From the IMG/VR virus record IMGVR_UViG_3300042460_000811, positions 1 through 37,697 of that record: a DNA stretch of 37,697 bases. One strand, 5' to 3'. The translations under genes and the position numbers were made by a program. Below the pieces are notes generated by a model, which saw only the letters and a list, made by a program, of their open reading frames with translations, was not told where the DNA came from and ran no database searches. This document shows positions 28,458 through 36,680 of this stretch, in pieces. The stretch is from a virus. Every line of letters starts with the position of its first letter. The stretch's first letter is position 1.

Positions 28458-29822
28458 ATGGGAAATAAAGTGAGACTTACTGAACAAGGGTTACGTCAAT
28501 TAATTAAAAGAATTGTCGAGGAAGTTGATGGTGAATATTATAAGATATCACCTGAAGAATACTTAGACCTACTAAAGTTATCAGGGTATCACGGACGAGG
28601 AATCAGTAGATTACCAAAGTTCCAAGGAAAACCTCTGTGGATAACAGGTGACTTAAAAATAAATAATACATCAACAGATTCTTTAGGAAACGTAGGTTAT
28701 GTTGACGGTTCTTTAGATATTTCAAACACTAAGATTAGTGATATATCAAATATTAAAGTTAAAAAACATGTGTGGGACTCTGGAACTCCGATTGAACGTA
28801 AAAGATTAGCCGCGGAATTACAAAAAAAGAAAAATGAAATGGATGTTCTTCGTGCTAACGATGAATGGGATATCAATGATACTGACGAGTTAGGTTTAAA
28901 AGCAAATGCGTTATTTAAACATTTAGTTTCTGAAGGTTTAGATGTCTTAGATGATGAGGGGAAAGAAAGATTATCTAACTTAAAAATTGAGTTAAATAAA
29001 TTACAGGACGAATATGATAACGTTGAAGACTCTGAATTGGTATCTGATTTATATGATAAAATCACTGAGTTAGAAGGAGATATTGAAGGGTTAGAAAATG
29101 AGAACAACGATGTTTATCTTTTATTTCCAAATCGTTATAGTACCTATGGATTACAATCCTTTGAAGTATTGAGTCCTGAGTTTAAAAATATTGTGTATAG
29201 TGTCGGTACGTATGATGAAATGGATGAATCGGCTTTAAATTATGCTAAAAGTTATATAGATGAAGTCGGAGTAGATGGGTTTAATCAGGGATTTATTGAT
29301 GATTATATTGATACTGATTACGTTAGAAGTTATTTTAGTGACTGGTACGAAGATGACGTGAGACAAAACTCCGAAGTTTATTTCAATGAGAGTGATTACG
29401 AATTAACTTTAGCTCAAGAAGAAAGAAAAGACCAATTAGAAAATGAAATTTCTGAGTATGAAGAAAGACAAAGTAACTTAGATAGTGAAATTGAGGACCC
29501 TGATGAATATTCTAGAATGTATGACCAAATACAAGACCACATCGATTCCTTACAAGAAGAGTTAGATAATATAACACCTGATGATGAACCTACGGAACAA
29601 ATGATTGAGGATAAGGTTGAAAGTATGTTAGAAGATGTCGAAAGGAATCCAATATATTATATCAAAGAATATGGCGCTGACATTAAAGATTTTATCGATG
29701 AAAACGCTTTAGCCCAAGGACTGGTTGATAGTGACGGATGGGGAATTATGAATAGTTATGACGGTCAATATGATGAGGTAACCGTTGCGGGACGTGATTT
29801 TTATATCATGAGAGTCGAGTAA
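28458..29822 (+). CDS. Tagged virion-like protein with repeat-type beta region and coiled coils
   Basis: A 454-residue acidic protein. It starts MGNKVRLTEQGLRQLIKRIV, the tag pattern shared with other late-looking genes. At about 55-95 short repeats read W-I-T-G-D-L-K-I-N-N-T and V-D-G-S-L-D-I-S-N-T-K-I-S-D-I, like the L-x-L-x-x-T-x-I beta-helix/LRR-type repeats of phage proteins. Then come long charged coiled coils (about 105-225 and 345-405) and an acidic C-terminus ending R-D-F-Y-I-M-R-V-E. ATG 28458 is the first codon placing the tag at the N-terminus; a longer in-frame start at 28368 lacks coding character. Probably an internal or structural virion protein. Confidence 0.55.
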   Translation: MGNKVRLTEQGLRQLIKRIVEEVDGEYYKISPEEYLDLLKLSGYHGRGISRLPKFQGKPLWITGDLKINNTSTDSLGNVGYVDGSLDISNTKISDISNIKVKKHVWDSGTPIERKRLAAELQKKKNEMDVLRANDEWDINDTDELGLKANALFKHLVSEGLDVLDDEGKERLSNLKIELNKLQDEYDNVEDSELVSDLYDKITELEGDIEGLENENNDVYLLFPNRYSTYGLQSFEVLSPEFKNIVYSVGTYDEMDESALNYAKSYIDEVGVDGFNQGFIDDYIDTDYVRSYFSDWYEDDVRQNSEVYFNESDYELTLAQEERKDQLENEISEYEERQSNLDSEIEDPDEYSRMYDQIQDHIDSLQEELDNITPDDEPTEQMIEDKVESMLEDVERNPIYYIKEYGADIKDFIDENALAQGLVDSDGWGIMNSYDGQYDEVTVAGRDFYIMRVE

Positions 29823-29863
29823 AAGTATTCATTTATTCATAAAGTCTTTGTATATTTTAATAA

Positions 29864-30643
29864 ATGGAAAAGAAACGAAGACATAAAAAAGTAGAGTTCA
29901 TAATGGATACTGATTGGTTGTTCCAAGGTATCTTAGATGCGGAACAAAAACAATACGTTTTATTAGACTATTTTCAAAAATTAAATAAACATTTGGAACA
30001 AATGGAAGTCTACCCGATGTTTATTGAACTCTCATTACATTTAGGTAATATCCAAACATTACTTAATCAAAACAAGATATTATATACCGAAAAAAAATTC
30101 TTAACAAATGATGACGAATTAGTGTTATCTGATTTAAAAGTTAAAGATATTCCAGTTCTTGCGAATGAAGAAGTTACTGAATATCATCAGATTTTAAAAA
30201 ACTCACAACCACAATTATTTGACTACTTTAATTTTGCAAAATCAATTTGGAGTATTGTGTATGATTCTGTTGATATTGTTGTTAAAAAAAATAAGGGTAA
30301 CCTTAAAAGTAATTCAGGGTTTTTCTACTTCAAATCCAATAATATTGTCTATGTATGGCAATATACCACCAAAAAAGTTTACAGAACTAAGAATCAAAGT
30401 AAAACAACTACAAAATTAGTTTACGAAGGACCACAAGATGGTTTGACAATACACGAAATAATATCTAAATTTTCTAAAACATATGAAAAGAACGAGGAAG
30501 TTAATAATCCTGTTTTTGAAATGTTTTGTAAAGATATATTCCCACTTGAGGAAACGTTAATACCAATCTTTAAAAGAAAAGTGTTAGCTTACATTAATCA
30601 AAGTGGCGGTAATAGTAAAAAAACAGTTAAATATATAGAATAA
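29864..30643 (+). CDS. Hypothetical phage protein (259 aa)
   Basis: A 259-residue protein with a basic start (MEKKRRHKKVEFIMDTDWLF). It is mostly helical, with a conserved-looking block F-N-F-A-K-S-I-W-S-I-V-Y-D-S-V and a beta patch with W-Q-Y-T-T-K-K-V-Y-R-T-K. Neither a membrane segment nor a catalytic motif is recognised. Its stop overlaps the next ATG by one base. It heads a run of small genes leading to glutamine synthetase. The 41-nt leader has TATATTTT, a weak match to the -7 box. Confidence 0.55.
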   Translation: MEKKRRHKKVEFIMDTDWLFQGILDAEQKQYVLLDYFQKLNKHLEQMEVYPMFIELSLHLGNIQTLLNQNKILYTEKKFLTNDDELVLSDLKVKDIPVLANEEVTEYHQILKNSQPQLFDYFNFAKSIWSIVYDSVDIVVKKNKGNLKSNSGFFYFKSNNIVYVWQYTTKKVYRTKNQSKTTTKLVYEGPQDGLTIHEIISKFSKTYEKNEEVNNPVFEMFCKDIFPLEETLIPIFKRKVLAYINQSGGNSKKTVKYIE

Positions 30644-30849
30644 TGGGGTTCAACAAAAGATTTATCGACATCGACACTATCAATCGTTACTTAGATGGTA
30701 AAGAAAGTTTAGATGTATTATTTAAAGGTGATGCGTTTATTTTTATGGATAACACGGCGTCTAAAGTTTATGGGTGGTATACTAAAAAGTTAACTGATAA
30801 AGAAATAAAACTAAAAATAAATGAACTTTATGAATCAACAAAAAATTAA
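30643..30849 (+). CDS. Hypothetical phage protein (68 aa)
   Basis: A 68-residue protein (MGFNKRFIDIDTINRYLDGK, then V-Y-G-W-Y-T-K-K-L-T). Mixed alpha/beta, no motif. It overlaps both neighbours (1 nt upstream, 29 nt downstream), which indicates translational coupling. Confidence 0.5.
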   Translation: MGFNKRFIDIDTINRYLDGKESLDVLFKGDAFIFMDNTASKVYGWYTKKLTDKEIKLKINELYESTKN

Positions 30850-31024
30850 TTTGCTATTTTCAAAACTAAGACAACCTATTCACATTGATTATATTTGTGA
30901 AGTAATTACAAAAGATAGTTACGAAAACACTAAAAAAATACTACAAGAATTTGTAGATAAAGGAAAAATTGAAGAAAGTAAAACCACTAAGGATTATTAT
31001 GTTCTTACAAAAGAAAACTTATAA
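30821..31024 (+). CDS. Small winged-helix-like protein
   Basis: A 67-residue protein with a helix-turn-helix/winged-helix pattern: an N-terminal helix with I-H-I-D-Y-I-C, a second helix with Y-E-N-T-K-K-I-L-Q-E-F-V-D-K-G-K-I-E, and a basic beta wing T-K-D-Y-Y-V-L-T. The fit is typical of small DNA-binding regulators but rests on pattern alone. ATG 30821 or ATG 30830 could be the start. It overlaps both neighbours. Confidence 0.45.
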   Translation: MNFMNQQKINLLFSKLRQPIHIDYICEVITKDSYENTKKILQEFVDKGKIEESKTTKDYYVLTKENL

Positions 31025-31226
31025 AGTACATGGACTTGGTGTTCAACACATTATAAAAGTGTTTGGATACCCTATTGTTGTTAGTATTGGTGATTATGAT
31101 TTTTGGGCTCGTTTTGGTAAGAATGAGAAAGGGTTTAGTATTACATCTAAACCAAAGTTTTCATTAAGGAATGGTTATAGGAAATCATTAAAAATTGGTA
31201 AGTATTACATAGATAAAATAAAATAA
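30999..31226 (+). CDS. Small basic beta-rich protein (75 aa)
   Basis: A 75-residue protein beginning MFLQKKTYKVHGLGVQHIIK, with alternating strands and a basic C-terminus (RKSLKIGKYYIDKIK). ATG 30999 is chosen because it shortens the overlap with the previous gene to 26 nt. No motif. It ends 5 nt before glutamine synthetase. Confidence 0.45.
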   Translation: MFLQKKTYKVHGLGVQHIIKVFGYPIVVSIGDYDFWARFGKNEKGFSITSKPKFSLRNGYRKSLKIGKYYIDKIK

Positions 31227-31231
31227 AAAAG

Positions 31232-32425
31232 ATGATAAAAATTGAGTATATATGGTTAGATGGTTATAAACCAGAACCTAATTTAAGGAGTAAGATTAAA
31301 GTAATTGAAGGAGAGATTCCTGACTTATCTAAAGTTCCTGAATGGAACTTTGATGGTTCATCAACAAAACAAGCTGAGGGATATAACTCTGACGGTATAT
31401 TAAAACCCGTTCGATTATATCGTGAGATGAATAGTATTGATAAGGTTTATGTTTTATGTGAGGTAATGAATCCTGATGGGACCCCACATGAATCAAATCA
31501 TAGAGATATGTTGGGTGATGAGGTTAATGACATGTGGTTTGGTTTTGAACAAGAATACTTCATTCAAGAGGGTGTTAGTAAACCAATCTTAGGGTTTAAC
31601 AGACCTCACGTTGAAGGACAAGGTAAATACTATTGTGGCGTTGGGAGTAATGTTGTTGGTAGACAACTAGTTGAAGAACATATGGATTTATGTTTGAGTA
31701 TGGGAATTGAAATTACTGGTGTTAACGCTGAGGTTGCTTTAGGACAATGGGAATATCAAGTATTCGCTAAAGGTAAAATTAAAGCTGGTGATGATTTATG
31801 GATGTCAAGATATTTGATGGAAAAATTATCCGAAAAATACGGGTACCATATTAACTACCATCCAAAACCTATCACGACAGGAGATTGGAATGGGTCTGGA
31901 CTACATACAAACTTCTCAACAAAAAAGATGAGAGAAGTTGGTGGGGAAAACTATTTTAAAACGTTATTCAATGCTCTTGAATCAAGAAGAGAACAACACA
32001 TTGAGGTTTATGGTTCTGACAACAACCTTAGATTAACAGGTAAACATGAAACACAATCAATTCATAAATTTAGTTGGGGTGTAAGTGATAGAGGGGCGTC
32101 AATCCGAGTCCCAAGGTCTGTTGCTGAATTATGGAAGGGTTATGTTGAGGATAGAAGGCCAGCATCGAATGCTAATCCATATGAAATTATTAAAGTGATA
32201 AGTGACACTATTGACATGGCGGATGAGTTATCTGTTACGTTGAATAACATGTATTCAAATGTTAACACCAAAAACTTTGATGATTTAAAATCTAAGTACA
32301 ATGGAATACCAACTGCTCAAGAACTCTTAGATGAGTATAAAAATGATGATGATTATGAATTATCAGAAGAAATGACCAACTCTAGTGCGTACATCAAACC
32401 AGAATCAATTGATAATAAAAATTAA
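31232..32425 (+). CDS. Glutamine synthetase, type II (GSII)
   Basis: A 397-residue enzyme that makes glutamine from glutamate, ammonia and ATP. The N-terminal beta-grasp segment I-E-Y-I-W-L-D-G and the block E-W-N-F-D-G-S-S-T (near 37-45) are typical of GSII. The catalytic region holds F-G-F-E-Q-E-Y-F, Y-Y-C-G-V-G, N-A-E-V-A-L-G-Q-W-E-Y-Q, then N-G-S-G-L-H-T-N-F-S and R-P-A-S-N-A-N-P-Y. All major active-site blocks are present. A tail of about 50 residues extends beyond the usual end. A phage copy could boost glutamine for nucleotide synthesis (inference). Nearby small genes share the operon; DUF3310 follows after 4 nt. Confidence 0.93.
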   Translation: MIKIEYIWLDGYKPEPNLRSKIKVIEGEIPDLSKVPEWNFDGSSTKQAEGYNSDGILKPVRLYREMNSIDKVYVLCEVMNPDGTPHESNHRDMLGDEVNDMWFGFEQEYFIQEGVSKPILGFNRPHVEGQGKYYCGVGSNVVGRQLVEEHMDLCLSMGIEITGVNAEVALGQWEYQVFAKGKIKAGDDLWMSRYLMEKLSEKYGYHINYHPKPITTGDWNGSGLHTNFSTKKMREVGGENYFKTLFNALESRREQHIEVYGSDNNLRLTGKHETQSIHKFSWGVSDRGASIRVPRSVAELWKGYVEDRRPASNANPYEIIKVISDTIDMADELSVTLNNMYSNVNTKNFDDLKSKYNGIPTAQELLDEYKNDDDYELSEEMTNSSAYIKPESIDNKN

Positions 32426-32429
32426 TAAT

Positions 32430-32660
32430 ATGAGTGAGCAGGTAGACCATCCACAACATTATGGTGGAGAAAATAATCCATATGAGGCAATTAAAGTTAT
32501 TGATGCTTGGGGGTTAGGATTCTCACTAGGGAATACAGTAAAGTATATCTCAAGAGCGGGTAAAAAGAATAAGGAAAAAGAATTAGAGGACCTTAAGAAA
32601 GCGTTATGGTACTTACAACATCACATTGAAACACTATCGAATAATGAAATGGAATCTTAA
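32430..32660 (+). CDS. DUF3310 (SaV-like) small phage protein
   Basis: A 76-residue protein matching DUF3310: D-H-P-Q-H-Y near the N-terminus, Y-E-A-I-K-V-I-D-A-W-G-L, then F-S-L-G-N-T-V-K-Y-I-S-R-A-G-K-K and E-D-L-K-K-A-L-W-Y-L-Q. Many tailed phages carry this protein; its role is not well defined, though members occur with nucleotide metabolism genes. ATG 32430 gives the family start; an upstream in-frame ATG at 32385 is inside the glutamine synthetase gene. Confidence 0.88.
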   Translation: MSEQVDHPQHYGGENNPYEAIKVIDAWGLGFSLGNTVKYISRAGKKNKEKELEDLKKALWYLQHHIETLSNNEMES

Positions 32661-32829
32661 TGAATGGCAAGGACGTTCAAAAAAACAAGTAGAAGATAAT
32701 AATAAAGTTTTTGGATACTCAATAATTTTAGTTATACTTGGATTTATAGTAGGACTACTTTTTTTTAGTAGTTGTAAATCATCGGAAACAGTAAACTGTG
32801 ACGCATATAGTAAAATAGAGAACAAATAA
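32644..32829 (+). CDS. Small membrane or lipoprotein-like protein
   Basis: A 61-residue protein with a basic N-terminus, one hydrophobic segment (about 25-42, YSIILVILGFIVGLLFF) and a lipobox-like S-S-C just after it. The long N-terminal region before the helix argues for a signal-anchor rather than a clean lipoprotein. It overlaps DUF3310 by 17 nt. ATG 32644 is preferred over an upstream TTG. Function unknown. Confidence 0.5.
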   Translation: MKWNLNEWQGRSKKQVEDNNKVFGYSIILVILGFIVGLLFFSSCKSSETVNCDAYSKIENK

Positions 32830-32830
32830 A

Positions 32831-33700
32831 ATGACGGAAAATTATATAGGGAAAGTTGTAAATGGTAGTTGTATTGATGTAATGTCAACTATGGGTGAGA
32901 ACACAATTGATTTAGTGGTTACATCCCCACCATACAATGTAGGGATTGAGTATGATACTCATAATGATAGACTTAAGATGGATGAGTATTGGGAATTTAC
33001 TAAGAATTGGTTGTCTCAAGTTTATCGTACACTAAAACCTGATGGTCGAGTTGCAATTAATATACCTTACGAAGTAAATGTCCAAGACAGAGGTGGTAGA
33101 GTTTTATTCATGGCCGAGTTTTGGGGTGTTATGAAAGAGGTTGGTTTTAAATTTTATGGGTTAGTAGACCTTAATGAAGATTCTCCTCATAGAAGTAAAA
33201 CAACTGCTTGGGGTAGTTGGATGTCACCGTCATCACCTTACATTTATAACCCTAAAGAGTGTGTTATATTAGCCTACAAAACTGTTTCTAAAAAACAAAA
33301 TAAAGGAATACCACAATGGATTGGGGTTACAGATGAGATTGAACAGGAAGATGGTTCATTTAAAAAGAAAGTATTATATACCGATGAAGCTAAAAAAGAG
33401 TTTATGGGTTTAGTATACGGGCAATGGAACTATTTTGCTGACACTAAACAAATGACTAAAGCGACATTCTCAATGGATATCCCAACAAGAGCAATTAAAA
33501 TATTAACGTATCGAAATGAAATTGTTATGGACCCTTTTGTTGGTTCAGGAACTAGTTTAGTTGCGGCTGAAACATTAGATAGACGATGGATTGGTATTGA
33601 ACTATCTGAAAATTATACAGAAGTTGCAAAACAAAGAGTCCAATTATTTGTGGATAAGAAAAAACAAATTGAATTAGAATTTAACGAAGAGGGGATTTAA
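32831..33700 (+). CDS. Site-specific DNA methyltransferase, beta-class (N4-cytosine or N6-adenine)
   Basis: A 289-residue amino-methyltransferase with motif IV first, T31-S-P-P-Y35 (VVTSPPYNVG), and the SAM-binding motif I near the C-terminus, D234-P-F-V-G-S-G-T-S, followed by G-I-E-L-S-E-N-Y. This order is the beta class. The S-P-P-Y catalytic site is common in N4-cytosine and some N6-adenine enzymes, so the modified base is open. It starts 1 nt after the previous stop and ends at a hairpin. With the Dam-like enzyme at 20529 it suggests protection of phage DNA from more than one restriction system. Confidence 0.85.
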   Translation: MTENYIGKVVNGSCIDVMSTMGENTIDLVVTSPPYNVGIEYDTHNDRLKMDEYWEFTKNWLSQVYRTLKPDGRVAINIPYEVNVQDRGGRVLFMAEFWGVMKEVGFKFYGLVDLNEDSPHRSKTTAWGSWMSPSSPYIYNPKECVILAYKTVSKKQNKGIPQWIGVTDEIEQEDGSFKKKVLYTDEAKKEFMGLVYGQWNYFADTKQMTKATFSMDIPTRAIKILTYRNEIVMDPFVGSGTSLVAAETLDRRWIGIELSENYTEVAKQRVQLFVDKKKQIELEFNEEGI

Positions 33701-33713
33701 TATCCTCTTTTTT
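33687..33713 (+). terminator. Terminator-like hairpin after the methyltransferase
   Basis: AAGAGGGGAT pairs with ATCCTCTT with a two-base bulge, followed by TTTTTTG. The stem starts inside the coding end of the methyltransferase. Confidence 0.65.
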
Positions 33714-33723
33714 GTTTTCATGA

Positions 33724-33731
33724 TATTTATA
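33724..33731 (+). promoter_or_regulatory. TATTTATA box (putative late promoter)
   Basis: TGATATTTATAATAAAAAAA context, 14 nt before the ATG at 33746, directly after the terminator of the preceding gene. Confidence 0.5.
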
Positions 33732-33745
33732 ATAAAAAAATACAC

Positions 33746-34858
33746 ATGAAAGGAATGAAACTTACTGAGTCTGAATTAAAAGACAAAATAGTTCAAATTT
33801 ATAAAGAGGAGCAATATAAGATTCTCGAAGAAAAATGGAACAAATTATCTAAAGAAGATAAAATGTTTGTTGTTGAATTTGCTAAAGAAATATACCCTGA
33901 ACAAGCCAAGTTAATAAAAGAATCCAAATGGTATAATACTGTTGGAGATATCGTTGGTATATTTGACCCAACAGGTGTTGTTGATATTGTTAATGGTATT
34001 AGTTATTGGAGACAAGGTGATAAATTATATGCACTTCTCTCATTAATATCTGCGGTTCCTTACTTAGGTGACCTTATAGCAAAACCTGTTATTGGTGTTA
34101 TGAAATTAGGTGGAGGTGCTGCCAAAGCATTTAAAGCGGCAACCTTAACGGGGGACGCGGTTAAAATAGCAGGTGCCGCAAGAAGAGCTGGTGGTCCTAT
34201 TGCTAAAATGGTTGAGAAAGCACCAAGTTGGGGTGAAAAATTAGTAACCTTTTTAAAAGGTTCTGTAGGTAGAGTTCCTATGTTAGGTTCTGGATTGGTA
34301 AAAGTTATTGAAGAGTATGTTCAAATTTTTGGTAAGGCGGGAAAAGAAATGAAAGCGGGAACTGAAATAGGTAAAGGGGTTATAAAAAGTGAGAAGGCTT
34401 TAAGTGCGGTTGAAAAACAAGAATTATTAAAACAAATGAGTAAAGACCAAGCTTTTAGAGGGTTTAGAGATTATAAAGGAGGTTTACAATCAATGTCAAA
34501 TAAATATATCTCAGGTGGTATGGGTCGTCTATTTGGTAATAGAGCGACAAGGTCGTTAATGAGAAGAACTAAATGGTATTTAGGTTTATTAGATTGGTTA
34601 GGTATTGGTAACTTTGTTGGTCCTGAGGAATTAGAGAATATAGTACCTAATTTAGAGGAAAGAGCTAATCAATATAGTGAGACACCTGAATCACAAAGTT
34701 TATGGAACCAAGAGTTTGCCGCAGGTCAAACAACAGGAAGTTCAGTTGTACCATCATTATCTACTGCAACACAATCAGCGTCAACTGCAGTTAAATCAGA
34801 CGCATTCACATCATTACTTGGTTCACTATTAGGTGGAGGTACAAAAGCATTAGTATGA
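33746..34858 (+). CDS. Tagged virion-like protein with hydrophobic pre-toxin-like module
   Basis: A 370-residue protein starting MKGMKLTESELKDKIVQIYK, the clearest copy of the N-terminal tag after 12889. Residues about 60-115 form a Gly/Asp-punctuated hydrophobic region (VGDIVGIFDPTGVVDIVN, YWRQGDKLYALLSLI, AVPYLGD) like membrane-penetrating or pre-toxin regions of polymorphic toxins. Ala/Gly-rich helices follow, then a basic region and a Ser/Thr/Ala-rich C-terminus. No catalytic motif is visible. An injected protein that acts at the host membrane is an attractive but unproven reading. It lies just behind a TATTTATA box and overlaps the DHH gene by 4 nt. Confidence 0.55.
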   Translation: MKGMKLTESELKDKIVQIYKEEQYKILEEKWNKLSKEDKMFVVEFAKEIYPEQAKLIKESKWYNTVGDIVGIFDPTGVVDIVNGISYWRQGDKLYALLSLISAVPYLGDLIAKPVIGVMKLGGGAAKAFKAATLTGDAVKIAGAARRAGGPIAKMVEKAPSWGEKLVTFLKGSVGRVPMLGSGLVKVIEEYVQIFGKAGKEMKAGTEIGKGVIKSEKALSAVEKQELLKQMSKDQAFRGFRDYKGGLQSMSNKYISGGMGRLFGNRATRSLMRRTKWYLGLLDWLGIGNFVGPEELENIVPNLEERANQYSETPESQSLWNQEFAAGQTTGSSVVPSLSTATQSASTAVKSDAFTSLLGSLLGGGTKALV

Positions 34859-36261
34859 AAAAATTAATTAAAGAAAGTGGTATTAGAGATATCAATAAGT
34901 TAGCTAAACGTTACCCTAAAGCGGAGATTTATTTCCACCAAGATTTAGATGGAGTAACAACCGCAATTGCGATGAAAAAATATCTTGAAGATAACGGGAT
35001 TAAAGTTGTTGACGCTCATGTCATTCAATATGGAGATAAAGAGTTCTCGGTAAAGAAGAATGATGCACAAGGTGATATTATGCCTGTACTCGTGGATTTT
35101 GCACACGGTAAACCAATGTTTGTTATTCATACAGACCACCACGATAGACAAGCAGGTGCTGAAGATACTAAATCAACTTCATTTAGAAGTTCACGTTCAA
35201 ATGTTGAAACAATATCACAAGTTGTATCACCTAATGAAATATTTTCCCCTGAAGACATCCAATTAATATCTATGGTTGACTCAGCTAATTACGCGGCTAA
35301 CGAGGTAACTGTTGACCAAGTAATAAATTATTTATTCAAATTAGATAAAGAAAAATCTTTAGGTAAAAACAAAACTGCCTTAGGTTTAGTTGCTAATAAG
35401 TTATTATTAGCGTTTAAAAATAAACCAGGGTTTTTAGAAGAACTTGTTATGGTTGGTACCCCATCACTTATGAATCTTGTTACTAACATAAAAAGAATCA
35501 TGATTGAGAAAGGTTATGCCACTGTACCCGAATTAGAAAAAAACAAAGAAGGTTACATTGAACAAATGAAAAACCACCCAAATGTTAAGATAGAAGGTAA
35601 CATCATTGTTCAATATGGTGGTGGTAGTATGATGAAACCAGGTTCTTATGACAGGTATACCCCATTTAAAAATAATCCTGATGCGGATTTCTTAGTTATT
35701 GCATGGCCATTAGGTTTAGTTCAAGCGTCTTGTAACCCTTACAAAAAAGAACGTGAGTTAAAAGGTGTTAACTTAGGAGAGATTGCTCAGGAGGTACTTG
35801 CTAAATGGGAGACTCAATTACAAGAAAGACAAATACCACTATCGACTATTAAATGGATTTCTGAAGGGTCAAAAGGTTTTGGTCCTGAATCTGTTGGTTT
35901 TACATTTAAAGATTTTGTTGCTTTATACGGTAATAAATTCAAATCAATGGAAAACGGTAAAGAATACTTAACTGAGATTGGTAAAATGATGGAAACACCA
36001 TTTACTGAATTGAGTGAGGAAGAGAAAAAAATGTTAGATGGTGTTACAATTAATGCTTGGGATTTAATTCAGGCAAATAGTGGTGGTCACAAATGTATAA
36101 CAAACATATCGGGTCTTAGTTATTTAGGTAGGTCTAAGAGACCACCAGAAGGAAAGTACAAATATAATGCTGAGTCGGAAGATTCGCCTTATGTTAAGTT
36201 TACCAAAATGGTTCAAAAAGAATTGGTGAATGTTTTACAATCTAAAATAAATGAAGGTTAA
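34855..36261 (+). CDS. DHH-family phosphoesterase
   Basis: A 468-residue DHH phosphoesterase. Metal-binding motifs: H-Q-D30-L-D32-G, then the name-giving T-D94-H95-H96-D-R, and a C-terminal substrate-binding G-G-H412-K (DHHA1-like, SGGHKCIT). Relatives include RecJ exonuclease, NrnA oligoribonucleases and c-di-AMP phosphodiesterases; the substrate here is open. It starts inside the stop of the tagged gene (ATGA), so the two are translationally coupled, and its first residues (MKKLIKESGI) resemble the LI-x-E part of the tag. That pairing raises the chance that this enzyme is packaged with the virion (inference). Confidence 0.8.
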   Translation: MKKLIKESGIRDINKLAKRYPKAEIYFHQDLDGVTTAIAMKKYLEDNGIKVVDAHVIQYGDKEFSVKKNDAQGDIMPVLVDFAHGKPMFVIHTDHHDRQAGAEDTKSTSFRSSRSNVETISQVVSPNEIFSPEDIQLISMVDSANYAANEVTVDQVINYLFKLDKEKSLGKNKTALGLVANKLLLAFKNKPGFLEELVMVGTPSLMNLVTNIKRIMIEKGYATVPELEKNKEGYIEQMKNHPNVKIEGNIIVQYGGGSMMKPGSYDRYTPFKNNPDADFLVIAWPLGLVQASCNPYKKERELKGVNLGEIAQEVLAKWETQLQERQIPLSTIKWISEGSKGFGPESVGFTFKDFVALYGNKFKSMENGKEYLTEIGKMMETPFTELSEEEKKMLDGVTINAWDLIQANSGGHKCITNISGLSYLGRSKRPPEGKYKYNAESEDSPYVKFTKMVQKELVNVLQSKINEG

Positions 36262-36605
36262 AAATTAACTTCATCACCGATTTGTAATCCTAATTTTTTT
36301 GCGGTACCACCCATAATTTCTAAAATCATATCACCTTCACCACAGTAATTACCGCAGTCATCTGTGGTACAGGGTTTACAATCATGATGAATTTCTGTAA
36401 TAGTATTACCGTCAATAAAAATGATATCTAACGGAACTACACAATTTTTCATCCAAAAACAATGTTCACCATCACTCATTAAAAATAACATACCATTAAA
36501 GGTATTATCAAATTTTTTACCCATCATACCTTTTTGAGTATCTTTAGGAGAAAAAACGGTTTTAACCTTAAATTTAGTATTTTTTAGACTGATTATCATA
36601 TCCAT
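36258..36605 (-). CDS. DUF192 protein
   Basis: A 115-residue protein with the DUF192 layout: G-M-M-G-K-K near 26-31, G-M-L-F-L-M, then the conserved F-W-M-K-N-C-V-V-P-L-D-I-I-F-I-D, and an A-K-K-L-G-L-Q-I-G-D-E-V end. DUF192 proteins are small beta proteins of unknown role, sometimes lipoproteins; this copy has no signal peptide. Extra cysteines (H-H-D-C-K-P-C, D-C-G-N-Y-C) form a possible metal site that is unusual for the family. Converges with the DHH gene with a 4-nt overlap. ATG 36599 is an alternative start two residues in. Confidence 0.85.
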   Translation of the reverse strand: MDMIISLKNTKFKVKTVFSPKDTQKGMMGKKFDNTFNGMLFLMSDGEHCFWMKNCVVPLDIIFIDGNTITEIHHDCKPCTTDDCGNYCGEGDMILEIMGGTAKKLGLQIGDEVNF

Positions 36606-36680
36606 AAATATATGATTTAATTAAAATAAAAATTATTAAATAAATTTTATACTAAAAGTAAACTTTTCAAAAAAACATTA

